A stretch of 64,000 nucleotides of DNA from Achromobacter dolens (GCF_902859745.1 NZ_CADIJW010000004.1:1-64000), one strand, 5' to 3'. Shown: positions 36,802-44,431, counted from the stretch's first letter. The notes: a model not told the origin generated them from the letters alone. Numbers and translations: made by a program.

Positions 36802-38277
36802 TTAGCGGTTGACCGTGACCAGAACGTCGACGGTGTGGATGGCGCCGGCTTCCTTGGCGGCGACCTGGAACGGGACGGCCTTGCGCGCTTCACGGTCGGC
36901 CTGCGACTGGGTGGCGATCGCCGGCGCGTAGACGTAATAGCCCTTGGCCAGCGTGTCGCCCTGCTTGAGAGCGCCGAAGCCGGCCGAGTTCCACACGCCC
37001 GGGGCCAGGTAGCCGTTGTTGACGGCGGCCTCGCACGCAGCCTCGATCACCGAGGCGATCAGTTGGTTGCCGGCGTCGGTCTGCGGCACCTTGGTCGGGC
37101 TGGTGTACAGCAGGTTGTAGACGTCGGTCTGGACGCGGTTGCGGAACCAGATCGCGTTGTAGACCGAGTCGATGAAGATGCCGCTGGGCGTCACGCCGTA
37201 CTGGACGATGGCCGTGTCGTTGTCGTAGTTGACGAACACGTTGCAGTTCTTGGCTGCCAGCGTGTCGGCCTGGCTGCTGCTCAGGGTCTCGGCGACGATG
37301 CCGGGCTCCTGCTTGTACATCAGCGTGATGGTGGTGTTGTTGGCGTTGAAGTTCACCGTCAGCAGGCGGCCCAGCAGCGAGGCCACCGCGTACGGGCTGG
37401 CGCTGGAGAACTGCACGATCGAGTACTTGTACTTCAGCGCCTTCAACTGGCTGGCGATGTCGTCGTGGTGGGTCGGATCGAGCACCTGCGGCGCCTGGGT
37501 CGACACGCCGTACAGGTGGCGCTGGTCGGCCTCGATCAGGCCGGCCACGGCCAGGTGCTGGGCGTCGGTGATGTCGGCATCGGCGAAGGCCAGGCCCAGG
37601 AACTTGTTGGCGAAGCGGTCCAGGAACAGCGACACGGCGTCCACCGGGGTTTCGGCGACGATGCCGGCGACGGGCGCCGAGGCCTTGCCCGCGGTCAGGC
37701 CCAGCATCGACGAGATGTCGGTGCCGGCGCCCGCGGCCGTGGCGTAGCCCAGCGTCGAGGTCGCGCCCGAGGTGTTAGAGGTCACGACGAACTGCGAGCC
37801 GTTCCACAGCACCGAGGCCGACGCCAGTGCCGTCGAGATGATCGACGCGACCCCGTTCAGGTTGGTGGCGCCGGAGAAGTCCAGGCCATTGACCGTCTTG
37901 GCGGTGCCGTCGACGGTCAGCGTGAAGGCGCCCGCGGTCACCGCGGTCCAGGCCGACATCTGCTTCTCGGCGGCCGACAGCACGGCACCGCGCAGCGTGG
38001 CCGAGGTCGCGCCCTTGGCCCAGCGGCCGATGTACAACTGCGAGGGCTGGGGCGTCTGCTGGAAGTACAGCAGGGCCGCGCGGTACTCGGGCGCGCCGGT
38101 GCCGAAGTCGGCGGCGACGGCGTCGATGCCGCCATAGGAGCGCATGCGCTCGCCGGTGTCGATGACCGCGGACGAGCCCAGCAGCAGCGCGGTGTTCAGG
38201 CTCGCGCCCTGCGCCGCGAGCGGCGACATGTTGATCGTGACGTTGATCAGGCGTGATACCGGCAATCCATTAGCCAT
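36802..38277 (-). CDS. Contractile tail sheath protein (DUF3383 type)
   Basis: A 491-aa protein of the DUF3383 family, sheath proteins of simple myovirus tails. N-terminal segment: [17 protein letters not shown]. The C-terminal handshake region contains [17 protein letters not shown] and ends with a beta strand ([11 protein letters not shown]). Its presence shows that the tail is contractile. The start at 38277 has AGGG nine bases upstream. It is the second gene of the operon. Confidence 0.87.
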   Translation of the reverse strand: MANGLPVSRLINVTINMSPLAAQGASLNTALLLGSSAVIDTGERMRSYGGIDAVAADFGTGAPEYRAALLYFQQTPQPSQLYIGRWAKGATSATLRGAVLSAAEKQMSAWTAVTAGAFTLTVDGTAKTVNGLDFSGATNLNGVASIISTALASASVLWNGSQFVVTSNTSGATSTLGYATAAGAGTDISSMLGLTAGKASAPVAGIVAETPVDAVSLFLDRFANKFLGLAFADADITDAQHLAVAGLIEADQRHLYGVSTQAPQVLDPTHHDDIASQLKALKYKYSIVQFSSASPYAVASLLGRLLTVNFNANNTTITLMYKQEPGIVAETLSSSQADTLAAKNCNVFVNYDNDTAIVQYGVTPSGIFIDSVYNAIWFRNRVQTDVYNLLYTSPTKVPQTDAGNQLIASVIEAACEAAVNNGYLAPGVWNSAGFGALKQGDTLAKGYYVYAPAIATQSQADREARKAVPFQVAAKEAGAIHTVDVLVTVNR

Positions 38278-38287
38278 GGTAAATCCC

Positions 38288-38881
38288 TTAATCTGCAAGG
38301 TGGTTGATGTTGTCCGTCGGGGACAGCGACGCGGCGTGCGTCGTGACTTGCGCCGACAGGAGATTCAGGACCGGATAGCTGCGCGCGACCCGGCGCGCAA
38401 AACGCAGGGTCATGTCGAACTGCCGTATCCACTGCTGATTCACCAGTTCGTGCATGGCCACGATCGGCCCCGCGCCGCTCACCGCCATGCCTTGCGCCAG
38501 CAAGGGCTCGCGGTTCTGCGGCACGGCGGCGCCGTCGCGCAGCAGCGCCGCGTGGCGCAGCGCGCGCGGCCCGAACATCGAGCAAAGCACCTCGATGTGT
38601 TCGTGCCGAACGTATGAATCAGATCCTTCCCCGGCCGGGTCGTGGGTGACGACCGGACCGGCGTCCGCGGTTTGCGACCGGATGTCCATCAGGCACCAGG
38701 TCTCGGTCTGCGCGGGCGGTTCCACGCCGGCGGCAGGCCAGCGCGTACGAACCAGGTCAAGGGGCAGGCCGGACACGCCGGCGATGAACCCTTGGAACAG
38801 CGCCTCGAGCTCGGCATCCTCCAGGGGCGGAGAAATGGCGATCGGCGCCAGGTAGCCGCCGGTGGCCGAACTGTTCGCCAT
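38288..38881 (-). CDS. Tail/neck terminator protein (LIC_12616/gp12-like)
   Basis: A 197-aa protein that would cap the tail tube and sheath. It sits first in the operon, directly before the sheath gene, the usual place for terminators. The sequence contains [10 protein letters not shown], a WCLMDIRS strand and [18 protein letters not shown]. The start at 38881 has AGGAG eight bases upstream. In a tailocin this protein closes the end to which a capsid would otherwise attach. Confidence 0.78.
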   Translation of the reverse strand: MANSSATGGYLAPIAISPPLEDAELEALFQGFIAGVSGLPLDLVRTRWPAAGVEPPAQTETWCLMDIRSQTADAGPVVTHDPAGEGSDSYVRHEHIEVLCSMFGPRALRHAALLRDGAAVPQNREPLLAQGMAVSGAGPIVAMHELVNQQWIRQFDMTLRFARRVARSYPVLNLLSAQVTTHAASLSPTDNINHLAD

Positions 38882-39145
38882 GCGTCGCTCCTTTGTCGTG
38901 TTGAGATGCCCGAGGGCGGGTTTGGGGGAATCCAGAGGCCTGGAGGCGGAACGCCGACTTTGCTGCGCCATCGGCGCGGTGCCGCGTTGCGTGATGCGTG
39001 CGGCCGGGTTGCGGCGGATTCCGGCTGTCGCCCACCGGGCTGCCGCCTCGAGCCATTCCAGGTCACCGCGGGCGGGAGAAAGGCCCGGTCATGGAAGGAA
39101 CGGCGAGGCGGCAGGCCGCTGGGCCCCGCCTTGCGGGCGGCGCCT

Positions 39146-39183
39146 AACAAAACGCCCCGCGCTCTCGAAGAGAACGCGGGGCG
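39146..39183 (-). terminator. Leftward terminator T4 before the tail operon
   Basis: On the minus strand CGCCCCGCG pairs with CGCGGGGCG and is followed by TTTTGTT. The hairpin lies 265 bp upstream of the tail terminator gene. Confidence 0.65.
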
Positions 39184-39191
39184 CGCAAATG

Positions 39192-39215
39192 AAAAAGGCC
39201 CGCCAGTGGCGAGCC
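39192..39215 (-). terminator. Leftward terminator T3
   Basis: GGCTCGCC pairs with GGCGGGCC (one mismatch) across a three-base loop, followed by TTTTT on the minus strand. Confidence 0.6.
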
Positions 39216-39292
39216 TGTATCGGAGAACTGCGAAGAACATGAGGGACGCGCATCCGGCGATTCATCCGCCTTCCGGCGCGTTGGCCGGGCAC

Positions 39293-39335
39293 ACGTACCC
39301 TCTCATAAATAAGGCCCGCTGTAGGCGGGCCTGGT
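39293..39335 (-). repeat. Direct repeat copy B with leftward terminator T2
   Basis: About 43 bp nearly identical to 39563-39605. It contains the hairpin AGGCCCGC/GCGGGCCT (39312-39332 with a T-rich tail TTATTTATG) and the adjoining ATGAGAGGGTACGT on the minus strand. The tail is interrupted by A, so termination may be weaker than at copy A. Confidence 0.7.
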
Positions 39336-39360
39336 TTGCTTGCTGTTTGCTGTTTGCTTG

Positions 39361-39615
39361 CTACTTGCTACTGCTCGATTGTCGCGATCCGCTTGTTGCC
39401 TGCGGTGTTTTCGGTGTGCTCGGTGCGCACTTGTTGCTGCCTGCAAGGGGCGTCGATATGAACCGCAACGCCATGAACGAATTGTCGCGCACCGTCTGCC
39501 GCCGAAGCAATCCCGGCATGTCGCACTGCGTTGCGCCGATAACTGACGGCGCGTTCACACGAACGTACCCTCTCATAAAAAAGGCCCGCGGTAAGCGGGC
39601 CTGATTCTCCAGCAT
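39361..39615 (-). CDS. Possible small phage ORF (Ash-like), 84 aa
   Basis: An open frame of 84 codons that reads straight through the terminator hairpin at 39577-39602. An internal ATG at 39576 directly after the hairpin gives a 71-residue version starting MRGYVRVNAP. The RRQTVRDNSFMALRF part resembles small phage 'Ash/Icd-like' ORFs from memory. There is no clear ribosome-binding site for either start. Whether it is translated is uncertain. Confidence 0.3.
   Translation of the reverse strand: MLENQARLPRAFFMRGYVRVNAPSVIGATQCDMPGLLRRQTVRDNSFMALRFISTPLAGSNKCAPSTPKTPQATSGSRQSSSSK
39563..39605 (-). repeat. Direct repeat copy A with leftward terminator T1
   Basis: AGGCCCGC (39582-39589) and GCGGGCCT (39595-39602) form the hairpin, followed on the minus strand by six T. 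It lies 84 bp after the stop of the 85-aa regulator-like gene. It is repeated almost exactly 270 bp further left. Confidence 0.75.
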
Positions 39616-39685
39616 TCCAGCGCATCGGCGCCTGGACGGATCGTCGGCGGGAAGCGCGACGACATGGATGCATTCTGCCGCCGCA

Positions 39686-39943
39686 TCAGGCGTGCAGGCA
39701 ATCCCCCTCGCGTCGCACTTCGCCCCAGACGTAGGTCAGCGAGTTGCGCGCATGCTCGATGCGGGCCACCTGGCCGCCCTCGTGCAGGGCTTCGAGCACG
39801 CGCAGGATCGCCTGTCGCATTGCGTTGCGTTCGCGCCGCGTCAGCTCGCGCGCGCCGGACGCGCCCCGCACCAGTTCGGCCATGCGCCACGGACGCCCCG
39901 GCGCCGCCGCCATGAGGTCCAGCACTTCGGTTGCATATTTCAT
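39686..39943 (-). CDS. Small winged-helix-like protein, candidate tail activator
   Basis: 85 aa, first gene behind the leftward promoter. It reads as a small helix-turn-helix/winged fold: KYATEVLDLMAAAPGRPWRMAELVR, a helix with MRQAILRVLEALHEGG and a wing strand LTYVWGEVRR. GGGAGG lies just upstream of the ATG. Its place between the repressor and the tail operon is the place pyocin loci use for the PrtN-type activator, but no sequence relation to PrtN is claimed. Function is inferred only. Confidence 0.6.
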   Translation of the reverse strand: MKYATEVLDLMAAAPGRPWRMAELVRGASGARELTRRERNAMRQAILRVLEALHEGGQVARIEHARNSLTYVWGEVRREGDCLHA

Positions 39944-40038
39944 CGGGATGCCTCCCCGCCAAGACGCTTATCCATGCTTTTTTTTCCTTGATGCAAGCTT
40001 GCCGTTCGTCATGTCCCCGGAAAGGCTGGCGGGTGAAA

Positions 40039-40058
40039 ATCGCTACCTGGGTAGCGAT
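40039..40058. promoter_or_regulatory. Operator-like palindrome O1
   Basis: ATCGCTACCTGGGTAGCGAT is a perfect 9-2-9 inverted repeat. It uses the same TCGCTACC half-site as the operators at 40192-40259 but with the halves swapped in order. It lies in the leader of the leftward transcript. Confidence 0.6.
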
Positions 40059-40189
40059 GAATGGGCCACATGCCGGTCACCCACCCCCATCGCCACGGAC
40101 GTGGCGGCCAGCCCCGTCGTATCCGCACAAGCCGCAAGCCGCTTGATCGAAGACTTGCGGTCGGCCCGACTATGCCCGGGATGAAAGTC

Positions 40190-40218
40190 ATGGTAGCGAG
40201 TCGCTACCGAAAAATCAA
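40190..40218 (-). promoter_or_regulatory. Leftward promoter PL of the tail locus
   Basis: On the minus strand: -35 TTGATT (40213-40218), exact 17-bp spacer, -10 TACCAT (40190-40195). Each hexamer matches the sigma-70 consensus at four of six positions. The palindromic operator at 40192-40208 covers the -10 and most of the spacer, so bound repressor would block it. Confidence 0.6.
40192..40208. promoter_or_regulatory. Operator O2
   Basis: GGTAGCGAGTCGCTACC is a perfect 8-1-8 inverted repeat overlapping the leftward -10. Confidence 0.75.
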
Positions 40219-40233
40219 CAGCGAATCGCTACT
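40217..40233. promoter_or_regulatory. Operator O3 (degenerate)
   Basis: AACAGCGAATCGCTACT matches O2 well on the right half (one mismatch) and in the inner part of the left half. It begins 25 bp after O2, so both could be bound on the same DNA face region. Confidence 0.55.
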
Positions 40234-40261
40234 GTACTTTCGGGTAGCGGATTGCTACTAT
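40233..40261 (+). promoter_or_regulatory. Repressor promoter PR, likely leaderless
   Basis: TACTAT at 40256-40261 fits a -10 at four of six positions. A weak -35 (TGTACT, 40233-40238) lies 17 bp upstream. Transcription would begin about 40268-40269, at the repressor ATG. No Shine-Dalgarno precedes that ATG, so a leaderless mRNA is plausible. Operator O4 lies within the spacer, allowing autoregulation. Confidence 0.45.
40243..40259. promoter_or_regulatory. Operator O4 and adjacent half-site
   Basis: GGTAGCGGATTGCTACT is an imperfect 8-1-8 inverted repeat of the same motif. A further half-site TCGCTACC (40261-40268) abuts the repressor start codon. Confidence 0.6.
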
Positions 40262-40268
40262 CGCTACC

Positions 40269-41030
40269 ATGGACATCCGCTCGATACGACTGAACAACCT
40301 CAAATACGCCGTGCACGAGGCCGGGGGCGTCGACCGCCTGGCCGAACGCGCTGGCGTCAGTCGCAAATACCTCGACCAGATCCTTCAAGGGTTCCAGGGC
40401 AGGCGCGACAAAAACCCGCGCCGGGTCGGCGACGCGCTGGCCGCCAGGCTGGCCGCCGGCCTCGGCCAGCCCGCCCACTGGATGGACCTGCCGCACCCCG
40501 ATCTGTGGCGCGAACTCTCGCCCGATGTCGTGGCCGACGAGCCCACGGGCCGGCTTGCCTCCTTTCACCCCGCGCGGCTGGGCCGGCCCGACCACGGCAA
40601 CGTCCTCATCGCGCAGTTCGACACCGGCGGCGCCATGGGCAACGGCCTGGAGCTGCGCGACCAACCTGGCGTCATCCAGAGCTGGAACGTCAGCCCGGAA
40701 TGGCTGCAGAAGAACGTGCGCGGCTTTTCCGCCTCGAAGAACCTGTGCATCGTCACCGGGTTCGGCGACTCCATGCGCCCCATGTTCAATCCCGGCGATC
40801 CCCTGATCGTCGACCGTGGCGTGCAGGCCGTCGAATACGACGCCATCTACTTCTTTCGCGTCGGCAGCGAAGGCTTCATCAAGCGGCTGCAGCGCATCCC
40901 CACCGCCGCCGGCCTCGTGGTCCGGGCCAAATCCGAGAACACCAAGTACGATGCCTGGGACATCACCGAAGGCATGGATTTCGAGGTCTTCGGCCGCGTG
41001 CTGAAGGTCTGGCGCAGCGAGGACTTCTAG
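40269..41030 (+). CDS. LexA-type (HTH + S24 peptidase) repressor
   Basis: A 253-aa regulator with a short N-terminal helix-turn-helix (about 5-60; GGVDRLAERAGVSRKYLDQIL) and a C-terminal S24 peptidase domain (about 105-250). Ser168 in GDSM and Lys205 in GFIKRL are the expected catalytic dyad, so RecA-stimulated self-cleavage after DNA damage is plausible. At the usual Ala-Gly cleavage position the sequence reads GAMG (121-124), not Ala-Gly. It is divergent from the tail locus and should repress it through the TCGCTACC operators. The stop is four bases before DUF4153. Confidence 0.88.
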   Translation: MDIRSIRLNNLKYAVHEAGGVDRLAERAGVSRKYLDQILQGFQGRRDKNPRRVGDALAARLAAGLGQPAHWMDLPHPDLWRELSPDVVADEPTGRLASFHPARLGRPDHGNVLIAQFDTGGAMGNGLELRDQPGVIQSWNVSPEWLQKNVRGFSASKNLCIVTGFGDSMRPMFNPGDPLIVDRGVQAVEYDAIYFFRVGSEGFIKRLQRIPTAAGLVVRAKSENTKYDAWDITEGMDFEVFGRVLKVWRSEDF

Positions 41031-41034
41031 CCCC

Positions 41035-42843
41035 ATGGCAATCCCATCGCGCCTGTCGGCGCCCGAGAAAACCATCCTGATCCATGGCGCGCTCGGCGCA
41101 CTGCTGGCCCTGGCGCTGCATGCGGCGCTGTTGAACCGCGCGTGGCCATGGCACAACCCGTTCGCCACCCTTTTCGCGATCCAATGGATCTGGCTGGTGC
41201 CACTGGCCGGCGCCATGCTGGCGGGCATGCGTTCGGGCAGGCGCTGGCTGCTGGCGCTGGCGGCCTACGGCGTGGCCCTGCCGGCGCTGAATGCCTACGG
41301 GCTGGTGACGCTGCAGGGCTGGCAGCCCGCCGCCTACACCGACAGCGGCCCCCGGTCGCTGGCGACGCTGATCACCGCCGCCAGCGGCTTCATGCTGCTG
41401 CCGCTGATCCAGGCGCTCGATCCATCCCGACCCGGCTGGGACTATCCCGCCGTGTTCCGCGCCGCGTGGCGCAATACCGTCAAACTGGCGTTAGCGGGCG
41501 GCCTGACCCTGGCGGTCTGGCTGCTGTTCTGGGCCGCCAGCGCCATGTTCGGCATGATCGGCATCGCCGCGGTCGGCCAGGTCGTCAAATCCACCCGCTT
41601 CCTGCTTGGCGTCATGCCGCTGGTGCTGGCGGTCTGCCTGGTGGGCGTGCACCGCCGCCCGCAACTGGCGGACACGCTGCAGCGTTCGTGGCTCACGCTG
41701 ACCGCGTGGCTGCTGCCGCTGGTCGCGCTGGTGGGTATCGCCTTCGTGCTGGCGCTGGCGGCCCGGCTGACGCTGGACCTGCAGGCGGGCGCCCTGTCGG
41801 CCGGCGCGCTGATCGCCTTCAGCGCGCTGTGGATCAAGCTCATCAACTCCGCCTGGCAGGACAGCCCGCAGGCCCCGCCCTTCGGCCCGCGCCTGCGCGC
41901 GGTGCTGCGTGTGACGACGATCGGCCTGCTGCCGCTGGCACTGGTGGCGTTGTACGGCCTGGTGGTGCGCATCGAGCAGTACGGCTGGACCGTTCCACGC
42001 ATCTGGGGCCTTTACGCTGCGATCCTGCTGACGCTGTACGCGTTGGGCTATGCCTGGGCGGCATTGGCGGCGCGGCGCTTCCACACGATCCTGGGCGGCA
42101 CCAACATCGTCGCGGCGTTCTGCGCGCTCATCATGCTGGCCCTGGCGAACACGCCGCTGCTGAGCCCCGACCGAATCGAGGTCCACAGCCAGGTACAACG
42201 CCTGATCGACGGGCGCATTCCGCCGGAGGAATTCAGCTATCTCTCGGCCGCGCGCGACCGGGGCGAATACGGCCGGCAAGCCATGCGCAAACTGGCCGAG
42301 GGCGCCGCCCAGGCGCAATCCCCCAGGATTGCAACGGCGGCCGCCGACGCCCTGAAGGGTCAGTACCATGATTGGGGGCCGCGAGTCACATCCCGGGAAC
42401 GTTCCCCAGCCAAGCCGGCCAACCTGCAGGCGTATCCGCCGGGCAGCCCGGTGCCGGATGCCTGGTGGCGCTACGCCGCGGCGGAAAATCCTTATGAGGC
42501 AGACAGGTGCGTGCGAGCGGAACAGGCCGCGGCCGACAATCCGGCCGTGGGCGGCGCGCGCTGCTGGCTGATCCACGCGGACATCACCGGCCTCGGCAAT
42601 GACGACCTGGTGCTGTACATACCGCCGCGTGCGGATGCCAGCGCGGGGGGCTACGAAGCGTTCCTCACCTATCAAAGGCTGGGCGACGACACGTGGGGCC
42701 TCGTGTCCTCCAAGAGCAACCGCAAGTCCGAACACGGTCCGGACGTGGACATCGTCAATGCGCTGGCGCAAGGCCAGGTGCGCACCGAACCACGCCAGGA
42801 TCGCGACCTGATCGTCGGCGGGCGCCGCCTGCCACTGCGCTGA
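41035..42843 (+). CDS. DUF4153-family membrane protein
   Basis: A 602-aa protein with about eleven to twelve membrane helices in the first 380 residues and a soluble C-terminal domain (about 385-602). It has the DUF4153 pattern, with RFLLGVMPLVLA and VPRIWGLYAAILLTLYALGYA in the membrane part. The start lies four bases after the tailocin repressor stop, so the two may be cotranscribed. No function is known for the family. Confidence 0.78.
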   Translation: MAIPSRLSAPEKTILIHGALGALLALALHAALLNRAWPWHNPFATLFAIQWIWLVPLAGAMLAGMRSGRRWLLALAAYGVALPALNAYGLVTLQGWQPAAYTDSGPRSLATLITAASGFMLLPLIQALDPSRPGWDYPAVFRAAWRNTVKLALAGGLTLAVWLLFWAASAMFGMIGIAAVGQVVKSTRFLLGVMPLVLAVCLVGVHRRPQLADTLQRSWLTLTAWLLPLVALVGIAFVLALAARLTLDLQAGALSAGALIAFSALWIKLINSAWQDSPQAPPFGPRLRAVLRVTTIGLLPLALVALYGLVVRIEQYGWTVPRIWGLYAAILLTLYALGYAWAALAARRFHTILGGTNIVAAFCALIMLALANTPLLSPDRIEVHSQVQRLIDGRIPPEEFSYLSAARDRGEYGRQAMRKLAEGAAQAQSPRIATAAADALKGQYHDWGPRVTSRERSPAKPANLQAYPPGSPVPDAWWRYAAAENPYEADRCVRAEQAAADNPAVGGARCWLIHADITGLGNDDLVLYIPPRADASAGGYEAFLTYQRLGDDTWGLVSSKSNRKSEHGPDVDIVNALAQGQVRTEPRQDRDLIVGGRRLPLR

Positions 42844-42909
42844 ACGGCGTGGGGCGGGCGCTCCCGAGGCCGCTCGTGCGCGTCGCGCCGACAGCCTCGG
42901 GCATGAAGG

Positions 42910-43134
42910 TTACGGCTTTTCTTCCAGGTCCGGCGTGCCGGCGAACTGGCTCTTGAGCAAGGTCAGCGCGCCCTTTTCCGCCAGCGCCTCATTCGGGAAC
43001 ACGTTCTTGGTGTCTTCCAGCACGGGAAAGCCGAAGACGCGGACGCGGGCGTGGTAGCCCTCGGGGGTTTCGGCCAGTTCGATGTCGAAGTTGCGTTCTT
43101 CGATCCAGCCCGACTTGTGCAGTTTCCAGTCCAT
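42910..43134 (-). CDS. 74-aa hypothetical protein
   Basis: A small soluble protein beginning MDWKLHKSGW with alternating beta strands (FDIELAETPEGYHARVRVFGFPV), then a helix and a short acidic tail. AGGAG lies eleven bases before the ATG at 43134. No family recognised. It is convergent with DUF4153. Confidence 0.6.
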   Translation of the reverse strand: MDWKLHKSGWIEERNFDIELAETPEGYHARVRVFGFPVLEDTKNVFPNEALAEKGALTLLKSQFAGTPDLEEKP

Positions 43135-43284
43135 ATCCGACGTGCTCCTGGTAAGAGAAGGAAAGGCGCGCTGCCGGCGTGCGGCCGGCTGCGGCGTTGG
43201 CGCGTGGCGCCGGCCCGCGAAGACCGGCGCCATCACAACCTTACACCGGCCGCGCTGACGGCGGCTTGACCGGCTGCAATGCCT

Positions 43285-44388
43285 TCAATCCGCCTTCTCG
43301 GGCGAGGACGGGGGCGACGGTTCGGCCGGCTCGACGACGGCCTCGGCGGGAGGCGAGAACAGGTCCCAGGAGGCCATGAACAACGCGGCGATCAGCGGCC
43401 CGATGACGAAGCCGTTCAGACCGAACAGCGCCATGCCGCCCAGTGTCGAGATCAGCACGACGTAGTCGGGCATCTTGGTGTCCTTGCCCACCAGGATCGG
43501 ACGCAGCACGTTGTCGACCATGCCGATCACCAGCACGCCGAACGCGATCAACACCACGCCCTTGATGGTCGCGCCCGTCAGCAGGAAATAGATCGCCACC
43601 GGCGCCCAGATCAGCCCCGCGCCCACCGCCGGCAACAGCGACAGAAAGCCCATGATGACGCCCCACAGCAGCGCCCCCTGGATGCCCAGGATGGAGAAAA
43701 TGATGCCGCCCAAAGCGCCCTGCGACGCCGCCACCGCGATATTGCCCTTGACCGTGGCGCGCACCACCGTGGTGAACTTGCGGAACAGGTGATGCTTGTG
43801 CGTGTCGCTGAGCGGCACCGCGCGCTTGACGCGCTGGGCCAGTTGCGGCCCGTCGCGCAGCAGAAAGAACAACAGGTACAGCATGATGCCGAAGCTGATC
43901 ACGAACTGGAACGTGTCCTGGCCGATGCTCAGGGCCTGCGTGGCCAGGAACTGGCTGGCCTGCATCGCGCCCGCGCTGAGCTTTTCCTGCAGGCTGGGGA
44001 TATCAGCCAGGTCGAACCGCGCCAGAATGTCGTGTACCGAAGGCGGCAACGCCTCCATGGCCTGCTGGAAGTAGGCGCCGAAGTTGATCTGCCCCGACTT
44101 GATGCTCTGGTAGAGGTTCGCGCCCTCGCTCACCAGCGAACCGCTGATGACCACCAGCGGCAGGATCACCAGCAGCAGCACCAGCGCCAGCGTGATCAGG
44201 GCCGCCAGGTTGCGCCTTCCGCCGATGCGCGGCACCAGCCGCCGTTGCAGCGGCGCGAACAGGATGGCCAGGATGGCGCCCCAGAACACCGCGCCGTAGA
44301 ACGGCCACAGCAACCAGCCGAACGCGATGGAGACCACCACCAGCAGGAGCAGGAAAGTCCGGTAATGCAAGCTTGAGGATTGGCTCAT
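43285..44388 (-). CDS. AI-2E/PerM-family membrane transporter
   Basis: A 367-aa protein with eight predicted helices. It shows the family pattern: paired N-terminal helices (WLLWPFYGAVFWGAILAILFAP), a large periplasmic loop (about 75-145), and the C-terminal block with GIQGALLWGVIMGFLSLLPAVG and FGLNGFVIGPLIAAL. The C-terminus is Pro/Glu-rich. The family has been linked to autoinducer-2 export and to sodium/proton exchange; which applies here is not known. Start 44388 was chosen over longer non-hydrophobic extensions. Confidence 0.87.
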   Translation of the reverse strand: MSQSSSLHYRTFLLLLVVVSIAFGWLLWPFYGAVFWGAILAILFAPLQRRLVPRIGGRRNLAALITLALVLLLVILPLVVISGSLVSEGANLYQSIKSGQINFGAYFQQAMEALPPSVHDILARFDLADIPSLQEKLSAGAMQASQFLATQALSIGQDTFQFVISFGIMLYLLFFLLRDGPQLAQRVKRAVPLSDTHKHHLFRKFTTVVRATVKGNIAVAASQGALGGIIFSILGIQGALLWGVIMGFLSLLPAVGAGLIWAPVAIYFLLTGATIKGVVLIAFGVLVIGMVDNVLRPILVGKDTKMPDYVVLISTLGGMALFGLNGFVIGPLIAALFMASWDLFSPPAEAVVEPAEPSPPSSPEKAD

Positions 44389-44431
44389 GTTCCGTCCAAG
44401 GCGCGGCATGCGCCGCGAGACCCGCATTGTA

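Larger units (their letters stand above)
25980..41030. mobile_element. Contractile phage-tail-like bacteriocin (tailocin) locus
   Basis: About 15 kb of phage-derived genes: regulator and operators at the right, then a leftward series of neck/tail terminator, sheath, tube, chaperone, tape measure, baseplate, spike and fibre genes, then a lysis cassette. It lacks capsid, portal, protease, terminase, integrase, transposase and replication genes. That composition matches R-type tailocins rather than a viable or randomly decayed prophage, because every tail and lysis function is kept and all head functions are missing. The outer limits are set by the diguanylate cyclase at 25756 and DUF4153 at 41035. 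No flanking direct repeat or integrase was found. Confidence 0.85.

Noticed and set aside
38882-39145. Remnant capsid or other head gene before the tail terminator gene
   Set aside because: Checked both strands by eye; only Arg/Pro/Gly-rich shadow frames without domain features.
39293-39605. CRISPR array from the spaced direct repeats
   Set aside because: Only two copies 270 bp apart, and each is a terminator hairpin; no cas genes.
40011-40184. 57-codon plus-strand frame in the operator region
   Set aside because: No ribosome-binding site, and it runs across operator O1 and ends at the leftward promoter. The protein-like look is probably due to GC-rich composition.
40009-40191. 60-codon minus-strand frame behind the leftward promoter
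   Set aside because: Its start codon overlaps the -10 box and there is no ribosome-binding site.
26000-41000. Intact temperate prophage
   Set aside because: No integrase, transposase, replication, portal, terminase or capsid gene and no attachment repeats found, while tail and lysis genes are complete.
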